The notes under the pieces are model-generated. The model worked only from the letters and a program-made list of their open reading frames with translations, searched no databases and was not told where the DNA came from. The position numbers were made by a program, and so were the translations under genes. This document shows, one piece after another, positions 1 through 5,991 of a stretch of DNA of 6,202 bases; position 1 is the first letter of the stretch; each line of letters starts with the position of its first letter. Origin of the DNA: Acidobacteriota bacterium (GTDB lineage Bacteria; Acidobacteriota; UBA6911; RPQK01; JADFOI01); the NCBI GenBank assembly GCA_030624355.1, contig JAUXKG010000165.1, positions 1-6,202 of the forward strand, in the 5' to 3' direction.

Positions 1-854
1 AGTTGTTTCAATGCCCTCACGGTGTAATCACTCTTCAAAGAGACCCAACCCAGTTCCCGGTAGATCCTCCTTCCCTGAATACGCCGGTAGCACAAAGACG
101 ATTTTTCACCGTTTTTGACCACCGCCGGATATGGAATGATGCTGATTCCCAAGCCTATCTCGACCAAAGGTTTTGTGATCTCCACGTTTTCCAGTTCCAT
201 GCTGTTAAGAAAATGAACTCCTTCCTCCTGAAAGATGTCGTCCACCAGTTTACGTGTGTTGGAACCGCGTTCAAAGTGGATGAAGGTGTAAGGGGTGAGA
301 TCCTTGAAAGTGATCCGGTCTCGGGTTGCCAAGGGGTGCTGGTCTTCCATGACCAGGACCATTTCCTCGGTAAGGGCGGGATGTATTTCCAAGTCCTTGT
401 CATGGAAAGGAAGGCTTAACAGGGCCACGTCCACCTGGTTGGTTTTGAGCAGGCGCAAGATTTCATCATTGCTGCCTGTGGCGATGGTCAGTTCAATGTT
501 GGGGTAACGCTGCTGATACTCTTTGACCAGGGAGGGAAAGAGATAGGTGCAGATGGACATGCCACCGGCCAGGCGCAAGTAGCCACGCCGCAAATGAGTG
601 AGATCTGATATTTCAGCGGTCATCAAGCGTATTTCGTTAAAGATCTTGCGGGTGTACCGCAACAGCACTTCGCCGGTTGGGGTGAGATAGATCTTCCTCT
701 GAATGCGTTTGAAGACCTGGTCTCCCAGTTCCTCCTCCAAGATCTTGATCTGGCGGCTGACGGCAGACTGGGAGACGTAGAGTTTCTCCCCGGCCCGGGT
801 GAAGCTGCCGGTGTCGACGATGGCCTGAAACATTTCAAGCTGTCTGATGTCCAC
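1..854 (-). CDS. LysR-family transcriptional regulator (3' end cut by window edge)
   Basis: A DNA-binding regulator of the LysR type, expected to be a cytoplasmic oligomer that responds to a small-molecule ligand. Translating the reverse complement from a GTG at 854 gives an open frame of 284 codons with no stop before the edge. Residues 1-60 are the winged helix-turn-helix, starting (V/M)DIRQLEMFQAIVDTGSFT and continuing through VSQSAVSRQIKILEEELG, which is textbook LysR. Residues about 88-284 form the periplasmic-binding-like effector domain, including the late GLGISIIPYPAVV stretch. Family members are about 290-320 residues, so only a short C-terminal tail is missing. The GTG start is chosen because an in-frame TGA lies three codons upstream (863-861) and the family normally begins a few residues before RQLE; no strong Shine-Dalgarno sequence is visible. 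The ligand cannot be told from sequence. It is divergent from the permease operon and may regulate it. Confidence 0.93.
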   Translation of the reverse strand, partial: MDIRQLEMFQAIVDTGSFTRAGEKLYVSQSAVSRQIKILEEELGDQVFKRIQRKIYLTPTGEVLLRYTRKIFNEIRLMTAEISDLTHLRRGYLRLAGGMSICTYLFPSLVKEYQQRYPNIELTIATGSNDEILRLLKTNQVDVALLSLPFHDKDLEIHPALTEEMVLVMEDQHPLATRDRITFKDLTPYTFIHFERGSNTRKLVDDIFQEEGVHFLNSMELENVEITKPLVEIGLGISIIPYPAVVKNGEKSSLCYRRIQGRRIYRELGWVSLKSDYTVRALKQ

Positions 855-980
855 GGTCCGTCATTTAATCATAAATTTATTAGATGTGAAGCCCGGCAAC
901 CGTCCATTTTACTCATGAATGTATAAGATCGGGTCGGCTCTTCTTTCGTCCCGCTCCAATCCTGTGTATGATTCGTGCTT
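855..980. promoter_or_regulatory. Divergent intergenic region with AT palindrome
   Basis: This spacer separates the LysR gene from the rightward permease operon and must hold both promoters unless transcription enters from further away. A perfect 10-bp palindrome, ATAAATTTAT, sits at 871-880, close to the LysR start, where an autoregulatory operator would be expected. A TATAAG hexamer at 922-927 could be a -10 box for the rightward operon, but no good -35 sits at the right distance. The minus-strand TTCACA (890-885) and TATGAT (873-868) are only 11 bp apart, too close for a standard sigma-70 promoter. LysR proteins often bind divergent spacers of this kind, but I could not fit a T-N11-A dyad centred on the palindrome. 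Treat the region as regulatory by position only. Confidence 0.35.
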
Positions 981-2057
981 ATGCAGGACCGCAGCTATGG
1001 ACGCCTCTTGTTGTTGATTGCTTCGGCCGTTGTTCTCTATTTTTCCTTTCGGATTTTTCAACCCTTCTTGTTGCCCATCAGCCTGGCCGCTATCCTTGCC
1101 AGCCTGACCTACCCGATTTTTGATTGGACCTCAAAGCGGCTAAAGGGCAAAAGCGGTCGGGCTGCTTTTTTGACCGTTCTGTGGGTGACCGCCAGCATCA
1201 TCATCCCTTTCGTGATATTGGTTTTGCTGGCTGCCGGAGAGGTGAACGATGTCTATCATCAGGTTCAGGTGAAGCTTCAAAGGGGCGACTTCGATAATCT
1301 CATGGCTTTGGAGCCGGATTCCTATCTATGGCCTGTGGTTGAATGGATGGAACCCTATGTCGATCTGGAGGAAATTGATCTGGCCGCCAGTTTGACGACG
1401 GCCCTTCAGCAAATGAGCCTCTTTTTCCTGCGTCACAGCACCTCACTTCTCTCTGGTTTTTTCCAGACCATCATGAATTTCTTCCTCATGCTGGTGACGC
1501 TGTTTTTTCTGTTTCGAGATGGAGCCAGTCTGAGAGAGAGAGTCCAGACTTTGATGCCTATTTCACCTATCTATGAGCAGCAGATCATCGAAAAATTTCG
1601 TGATGTGGCCACCGCCACAGTGCTGGGCAACTTGCTGACAGCCGTGGCTCAAGGAGTTGCGGGGGGGCTGATTTACTGGCCGCTGGGTATACCCAATCCC
1701 CTTTTTTGGGCCTTTGCAACTGCCTTGTTCTCATTGGTTCCTGTAGTGGGAACGGCAATCGTTTGGGTTCCCTGGTCCCTTTACTTTCTGGCAACCGGGT
1801 CGCTGACCCGAGGAGTTATATTGATCTTGCTGGCGGTGTTTGTGGTTGGAATGATCGACAATCTGGTCAGGCCTCTTTTTATTGAGGGGAGAGCCAAGAT
1901 GCACACCCTCATGGTATTTCTTTCCATAATGGGGGGGATTTCCTACTTCGGCGTGTTGGGAATGATCTTTGGTCCGATCATTGTTGCTGTGGGACTGACC
2001 TTTCTGGAGCTGTATAAACTGGAGTTTCAACCGGAGCTTTCTGAACCTGTTGAATGA
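981..2057 (+). CDS. AI-2E/PerM-family membrane transporter
   Basis: A 358-residue inner-membrane protein of the AI-2E transporter family (YdiK/PerM/TqsA type). Known members have been linked to autoinducer-2 export or to Na+/H+ antiport, so the substrate here is open. Hydrophobic segments lie at about 8-28, 30-47, 62-86, 157-180, 210-235, 238-262, 263-295 and 305-342, matching the usual eight helices and the long soluble loop after the third. The family signature is the stretch at 292-335: DNLVRPLFIEG, then a conserved His in KMHTL, then GGISYFGVLGMIFGP. Length is normal. An in-frame GTG six bases upstream (975) is an equally possible start, because a TGA at 969-971 closes the frame above it and neither start has a clear Shine-Dalgarno sequence. 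The gene ends in an ATGA overlap with the hydrolase, so the two are probably translated together. Confidence 0.92.
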   Translation: MQDRSYGRLLLLIASAVVLYFSFRIFQPFLLPISLAAILASLTYPIFDWTSKRLKGKSGRAAFLTVLWVTASIIIPFVILVLLAAGEVNDVYHQVQVKLQRGDFDNLMALEPDSYLWPVVEWMEPYVDLEEIDLAASLTTALQQMSLFFLRHSTSLLSGFFQTIMNFFLMLVTLFFLFRDGASLRERVQTLMPISPIYEQQIIEKFRDVATATVLGNLLTAVAQGVAGGLIYWPLGIPNPLFWAFATALFSLVPVVGTAIVWVPWSLYFLATGSLTRGVILILLAVFVVGMIDNLVRPLFIEGRAKMHTLMVFLSIMGGISYFGVLGMIFGPIIVAVGLTFLELYKLEFQPELSEPVE

Positions 2058-3133
2058 TGAATCTGTACGCAAGCTGGATCTATCGTTGGGAGCGGTTGCT
2101 GACAATGCGAGACCGCAATCGAAGGATTTTCCCTTTTGATTGGGGGCTGGAGTGGCTGCATAGCGACGGTAAGATACCCAGAGTGGATCCTCTCAGCTAT
2201 GTGAAACAGCACGCTCGGGCCGCGCTTGAGGACAGCGACTCCTACTTCGATCCGCCGCCCATGAAGGATTGGACTCTGCAAGAGCAGCAGTTAACCTTTC
2301 CTGCGCCTCTTCAATCTCTCCATTCCGAGAACAATACGGTCTACTGCCGTCTGTTTCCCGCCACCGGTTCCGAGCGAGCGGTGATCGTAGTGCCTCAGTG
2401 GAACGCATCCTCCGACAGTCACGTCGGTCTTTGTCGCGTGTTGCAGAAGTGTGGCGTCACCGCGGTCCGACTCAGCATGCCCTACCACGAAAAGCGACTG
2501 CCCGAGAAGATGCGGAGAGCCGATTACATGGTCAGTCCCAATATTGGCCGAACCATACATGCGACCCGGCAGGCCGTTCTGGAGGTGCGTCAGCTGGTCC
2601 ATTGGCTGGGAGAGCAGGGTTACCAAAGGATCGGAGTCGTAGGGACGAGCATCGGCTCCTGTGTGACTTATCTGGCCTTTGTCCATGATCCTTCTATTTG
2701 CACCGCAGTCTTCAATCATGTCTCCTCTTTCTTTGCCGATGTGGTTTGGACTGGTCTTTCCACTCGCTATATCCGCTGGGGTCTGGAAGGCAACATTTCT
2801 TTGGAGAACCTGCGTGAGTGCTGGGCCCCGATCAGCCCCTGGTTCTTTATCGATCGCCTGAAGAGCCGCCACCGTTCCCACCTGATGATCACGGCGAAAT
2901 ATGATTTGACCTTTCAGCCGGAGTTAGCCGAGAAGGTGTTTGAACGATATGAGGCCCAGGGAATTCCCTGTCAGAAGGTGGTCTTGCCTTGCGGTCACTA
3001 CACCACTGCAGCCTTCCCCTTCAAATATCTGGATGGCTGGCACATTTGTCGGTACCTCATTCGAGGGCTCTCGGGTTATCCTCAAGAGGATGGTAACGAA
3101 TCTTCTCTTGACGGGGCATCCGGGGGTCGGTAA
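2054..3133 (+). CDS. Alpha/beta hydrolase, ABHD18-like
   Basis: A 359-residue alpha/beta-hydrolase-fold protein, probably a serine esterase or lipase; the substrate is unknown. The nucleophile elbow is GVVGTSIGSC with Ser199 as the likely nucleophile. Asp284 in TAKYDLTF and His315 in LPCGHYTTA come in the right order and spacing to complete the triad. The start LYASWIYRWERLL, the PYHEKRLP segment before a long helix, and HWLGEQGYQRIGVVGTSIG recall eukaryotic ABHD18 (DUF2048), where a similar WLEREGYGPLG precedes the Ser motif; this is from memory, not a search. There is no signal peptide or obvious membrane helix, so it is likely cytoplasmic or membrane-associated. ATG2054 overlaps the permease stop (ATGA), indicating translational coupling; ATG2057 is the alternative. 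The last 15 residues, rich in Gly, Ser and Asp, overlap the next gene in another frame and look like read-through tail rather than fold. Hydrolase fold is secure, subgroup moderately so. Confidence 0.87.
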   Translation: MMNLYASWIYRWERLLTMRDRNRRIFPFDWGLEWLHSDGKIPRVDPLSYVKQHARAALEDSDSYFDPPPMKDWTLQEQQLTFPAPLQSLHSENNTVYCRLFPATGSERAVIVVPQWNASSDSHVGLCRVLQKCGVTAVRLSMPYHEKRLPEKMRRADYMVSPNIGRTIHATRQAVLEVRQLVHWLGEQGYQRIGVVGTSIGSCVTYLAFVHDPSICTAVFNHVSSFFADVVWTGLSTRYIRWGLEGNISLENLRECWAPISPWFFIDRLKSRHRSHLMITAKYDLTFQPELAEKVFERYEAQGIPCQKVVLPCGHYTTAAFPFKYLDGWHICRYLIRGLSGYPQEDGNESSLDGASGGR

Positions 3134-3632
3134 GACGACTCTGCTCAAAACCCTCATCCAGCGTTGCCAGAATCTGGCCTTGACAGGATTTTACACTGAG
3201 GAGATTCGAGAACAGCAGGCGCGGGTTGGTTTCCGGGCCGTAGCGCTCAATGGCAGCTCTGTGGTTTTCGCTCATCGCGATTTTCACGTTTCTCCCGAGC
3301 ACCAGATCGGCAGATACGGAGTCAAGACGCAGGTGCTGGAGTCGTTGCTTCTTCCCCACTTGGACTCTCGAAGCAAAGCGGCCGATCTGGTGATTGTGGA
3401 CGAGATTGCCAAGATGGAGCTTCTCTCCACTGGACTGAAGGAGGGCCTGAAAGAAGCTCTGGATTCTAGTTGTCCTCTTCTGGGAGTGATTGCTCTGAAG
3501 GGTACCGGGTTTATCAAGCGCGTGAAGAGACGTGATGATGTCGAGATCTTTAGAGTGACTCCGAAAAACCGGGACGCTCTGGGTGAGCAGGTCTTCAGAA
3601 GGTTGAAGGAGACAATAGCTGCTGCCGTCTGA
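3090..3632 (+). CDS. THEP1-type P-loop nucleoside-triphosphatase
   Basis: A 180-residue NTPase of the THEP1/NTPCR family (NTPase_1), which hydrolyses nucleoside triphosphates to diphosphates in vitro and whose cellular role is still unclear. Walker A is TGHPGVGKTT at residues 8-17 (Lys15). The family-specific GFYTEEIRE follows at 33-41, then RVGFRAVALNG at 45-55. Walker B is DLVIVDEIAKMEL at 99-111, matching the family's DEIGKME signature with Ala for Gly. The C-terminal half, LLGVIALKG through VEIFRVTPKNRD, matches the family's end. Length is typical (about 170-190). ATG3090 is chosen because it leaves the usual few residues before the P-loop. A longer reading from 2940 would add 50 residues lying wholly within the hydrolase gene. 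AAGAGG abuts the ATG, too close for a good ribosome site, so translation probably depends on coupling with the overlapping hydrolase gene. Confidence 0.93.
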   Translation: MVTNLLLTGHPGVGKTTLLKTLIQRCQNLALTGFYTEEIREQQARVGFRAVALNGSSVVFAHRDFHVSPEHQIGRYGVKTQVLESLLLPHLDSRSKAADLVIVDEIAKMELLSTGLKEGLKEALDSSCPLLGVIALKGTGFIKRVKRRDDVEIFRVTPKNRDALGEQVFRRLKETIAAAV

Positions 3633-3843
3633 TCGAACTGCTCATATTTCGGGTGAAACCGACCTCTCTCAGCATCTCAATCGAAATGATTGACCGGGAC
3701 TGTCCTTCACTTCCTTGAATCAGTTATCATGGCCGGTGTGAACGAGTGTTTTCTGCGGGTTTGGCAGCGGCCTTCCGACAGTTGGCACGATCAAGTTTGA
3801 ACCCGGGCAAGAACCAGCAGTTCGAATGAGCGGAGGCGAAGAA
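3633..3843. other. Intergenic spacer between the two gene clusters
   Basis: These 211 bp separate the NTPase gene from the reductase gene, the largest gap between genes on the plus strand. A promoter for the downstream cluster is expected here. TATCAT at 3725-3730 is a possible -10, and TTGACC at 3690-3695 resembles a -35, but they are 29 bp apart and cannot pair. I found no strong GC-rich hairpin followed by a T run, so no intrinsic terminator is called; the small TTTC/GAAA stem at 3647-3658 is too weak and lacks a T tract. An ATG at 3826 opens in frame with the reductase but is judged not to be the start. Confidence 0.4.
3832..3836 (+). promoter_or_regulatory. Ribosome binding site deciding the reductase start
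   Basis: A perfect GGAGG sits seven bases before ATG3844. It lies inside the longer reading that would begin at ATG3826, which has no comparable site in front of it. This favours the shorter protein beginning MKHPLENQW, whose N-terminus also fits the short-chain reductase fold better. Confidence 0.75.
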
Positions 3844-4650
3844 ATGAAACATCCCTTGGAGAACCAGTGGGCGCTGATCCTGGGTGCTTCCAGCGGATTC
3901 GGAGCGGCGACGGCGTTGGAACTGGCTCGTGCGGGGATGCACATTTTTGGTGTGCATCTGGACCGTAAAGCAACCATGAAGAATGTGGAGAAAGTTCGCA
4001 GTGAAATCGAGGCCGCCGGCAGACAGAGTGTGTTTTTTAACATGAATGCTGCGGATGCAGAGAAAAGGGGTGCCGCTCTGGATGAGATGAAAAAAACTAT
4101 CCATTCCGGCCAGGATCACACTGGTATCCGGGTGCTACTGCATTCGCTGGCCTTCGGGAGTCTAGGCCGTTATTTCCCGGAGGATTCGACGAAGCCGATT
4201 ACCCGAGATCAGATGAATATGACCCTGGATGTCATGGCCCATTCGCTGGTTTATTGGGTCCAGGACTTGTTGGCAAGTGGCCTGTTGACCGAAGGATCCA
4301 GAATCTATGCCATGACCAGTTCCGGAGGACACAGTGTTTGGCCCAGCTACGGTCCTGTCTCGGCCGCCAAGGCGGCTCTGGAATCACACATTCGGCAGAT
4401 TGCCCTGGAATTGGCACCCAGGGCCATTACCGCCAACGCCATTCAGGCGGGTGTCACCGATACTCCTGCTCTTCGAAAGATTCCCGGACATGAGGAAATG
4501 CTCCAGAGTTCGATCCAACGGAACCCGGGTGGGCGACTGACCGCCCCTGAGGATGTGGGACAGGCAATTGTTGCGCTGAGCCATCCTTTCACCCATTGGA
4601 TGACCGGAAACGTCATCCGAGTCGATGGGGGAGAGGACATCACCGGGTAG
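3844..4650 (+). CDS. FabL/FabI-like enoyl-ACP reductase (short-chain dehydrogenase)
   Basis: A 268-residue cytoplasmic oxidoreductase of the short-chain dehydrogenase superfamily, most likely an NAD(P)H-dependent enoyl-ACP reductase catalysing the last step of fatty-acid elongation. The Rossmann cofactor motif is LGASSGFG at 13-20 (G-x3-G-x-G, as in FabL and classical SDRs rather than FabI). HSLAFG at 100-105 resembles FabI's HSxxF. The active site is Tyr169 and Lys176 with six residues between (SYGPVSAAKAALE), the enoyl-ACP reductase spacing; ordinary SDRs have three. The C-terminal TDTPALRKIPGHEEML and NPGGRLTAPEDVG, then GNVIRVDGGEDI, follow the FabL pattern. Length is normal. ATG3844 is preferred over ATG3826 because of the GGAGG at 3832. 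No other fatty-acid gene is adjacent, so a role in a special acyl pathway, or as a general SDR, cannot be excluded. The next gene starts 21 bp downstream. Confidence 0.85.
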   Translation: MKHPLENQWALILGASSGFGAATALELARAGMHIFGVHLDRKATMKNVEKVRSEIEAAGRQSVFFNMNAADAEKRGAALDEMKKTIHSGQDHTGIRVLLHSLAFGSLGRYFPEDSTKPITRDQMNMTLDVMAHSLVYWVQDLLASGLLTEGSRIYAMTSSGGHSVWPSYGPVSAAKAALESHIRQIALELAPRAITANAIQAGVTDTPALRKIPGHEEMLQSSIQRNPGGRLTAPEDVGQAIVALSHPFTHWMTGNVIRVDGGEDITG

Positions 4651-4671
4651 TCTATCAAACCTCAAAGCACG

Positions 4672-5934
4672 ATGCTCTCAGCACCCCAGATCGAGTTCGA
4701 AGAACACCGCCTGAGTAATGGTCTGTCGGTACTGCTTCACCGGGACGATCGAGTCCCTTTGGTTCATGTGAGTGTTCATTACAGGGTGGGATCCAGCTAC
4801 GAGAAAGTAGGCCGGTCGGGACTTGCCCACTTCTTCGAGCACATGATGTTTCAGGGTTCGGAAAATATTGCCAAGAACGAACATGGAGGATATATCGACA
4901 ATGCGGGAGGCACCTGGAACGCCAGCACCAATAAGGATCGAACCAACTATTTCGACACCGTCCCCTCCCACTATCTGGACCTTGCCCTGTGGCTGGAAGC
5001 GGACCGCATGCGGTCCCTCAAGGTCACTCAAGAGAACTTTGAGAACCAGCTCCAGACGGTCATCGAAGAGAAGAAGCAAAGTTACGACAATCGTCCCTAT
5101 GGACTTGCCTATCTTCGATTTGACGAACTGGCCTACGAGAATTGGGCCTATGCCCATCCCGTTATCGGTTCTGTCGAGGATCTTCAAAATACTACGCTGG
5201 AGGACGCCTTGCAGTTCCACGGAACCTACTACGGTCCGGGGACCGCGATACTGGTTCTTTCGGGGGACTTTGAAGACAAGGTCTTGGATCGAGTCAACCA
5301 TCACTTCGCAGCCATAGCGGACCAGACTACTCCTGACTCCTCCGATTTGAGTGAACCCCGGCAGCGTGAAGAAAAAACGGAAACTCTGAAGGATCCCCTG
5401 GCTCCTCTTCCCGCGGTGTCACTGGGCTACCATATGGCGGCGACCGGTACCCCGGAGTATTACGCTCTGTCGGTTCTGGCTTTCCTTTTGGCGCAGGGGG
5501 AATCGTCCCGCCTCTACCGCCTGCTGGTCCACGACAACAACTGGGTAACCAACTTGTCGGTTGGACCCAATCAGTACAAGGGCCCGCAGTTGTTCCAGAT
5601 CTGGTTTCAACTTCAAAGCGGAGTGAAAACAGAGACCGTTCTGGGAGCTCTGGAGGAGGAACTGGGAAAGATCTGCGGCGAAGGAGTTCTCGAGCGGGAA
5701 CTGGAGAAGGCCAGAAATCAGATTGCCTTCGGCTTCGTCAACCGGTTGAGCAAGGTGTCCCAGATCGGCGAACTGCTGGCCCACTATGCTCTTTATCACG
5801 AAGATCCTGAGATGATCAATCAGGATCTGAATCGCCATCTCGAGGTCGACCGGGATCAAATCATCGAAGCAGCCAAAAAGGTTTTCAACAATGAGAACCG
5901 GACCCTGATTTTGGTGGATCCCGACAAGGAATGA
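4672..5934 (+). CDS. M16 family zinc metallopeptidase, catalytic subunit
   Basis: A 420-residue inverzincin-type peptidase of family M16 (M16B size, like mitochondrial processing peptidase beta and bacterial homologues). The zinc site is HFFEH at residues 53-57: His53 and His57 bind zinc and Glu56 is the catalytic base. Glu133 in TVIEEKKQSYDNRPYG lies 76 residues later, the expected third ligand. Residues about 10-195 form the N-terminal M16 domain. The second domain spans about 245-410 and contains the conserved GESSRLYRLL (276-285). The N-terminus, MLSAPQIEFEEHRLSNGLSV, has no signal peptide, so the enzyme is probably cytoplasmic. The start is nearly forced: the frame opens at the reductase's stop codon seven codons upstream, and no ATG, GTG or TTG precedes 4672. 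No clear Shine-Dalgarno sequence is seen, suggesting coupling to the upstream gene. The following M16 gene probably supplies its partner subunit. The natural substrate is unknown. Confidence 0.95.
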   Translation: MLSAPQIEFEEHRLSNGLSVLLHRDDRVPLVHVSVHYRVGSSYEKVGRSGLAHFFEHMMFQGSENIAKNEHGGYIDNAGGTWNASTNKDRTNYFDTVPSHYLDLALWLEADRMRSLKVTQENFENQLQTVIEEKKQSYDNRPYGLAYLRFDELAYENWAYAHPVIGSVEDLQNTTLEDALQFHGTYYGPGTAILVLSGDFEDKVLDRVNHHFAAIADQTTPDSSDLSEPRQREEKTETLKDPLAPLPAVSLGYHMAATGTPEYYALSVLAFLLAQGESSRLYRLLVHDNNWVTNLSVGPNQYKGPQLFQIWFQLQSGVKTETVLGALEEELGKICGEGVLERELEKARNQIAFGFVNRLSKVSQIGELLAHYALYHEDPEMINQDLNRHLEVDRDQIIEAAKKVFNNENRTLILVDPDKE

Positions 5935-5979
5935 ATCAAAATGAGTAGCGTCCCAAGAAGAACTCTTTCTGACCGGTTT

Positions 5980-5984
5980 GGAAG
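5980..5984 (+). promoter_or_regulatory. Probable ribosome binding site of the second M16 gene
   Basis: GGAAG lies seven bases before ATG5992. It supports that start over ATG5941, whose frame hits a TGA at 5986-5988, immediately before the real gene begins. Confidence 0.5.
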
Positions 5985-5991
5985 CTGATCC

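Noticed and set aside
3..419. Plus-strand open frame of 138 codons at the left edge
   Set aside because: It is antisense to the LysR effector domain, whose minus-strand translation matches the family throughout; the plus-strand product has no recognisable motifs.
2940..3089. Longer N-terminus for the NTPase beginning at base 2940
   Set aside because: The added 50 residues lie entirely inside the hydrolase gene around its catalytic His315, match nothing in the NTPase family, and the family starts a few residues before the P-loop.
3633..3720. Intrinsic terminator after the NTPase gene
   Set aside because: Only a four-base stem (TTTC/GAAA) is present and no T run follows, so transcription might continue into the second cluster.
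3826..3843. Upstream ATG3826 as start of the reductase
   Set aside because: The strong GGAGG at 3832-3836 is correctly spaced for ATG3844 and would be inside the coding region of the longer form.
4678..5304. Minus-strand open frame of 208 codons
   Set aside because: It is a shadow of the M16 peptidase gene, which has its full zinc site and family motifs on the plus strand.
5941..5988. Small open frame of 15 codons between the M16 genes
   Set aside because: It lacks a ribosome site of its own and any recognisable feature; it ends just before ATG5992 and is probably chance.
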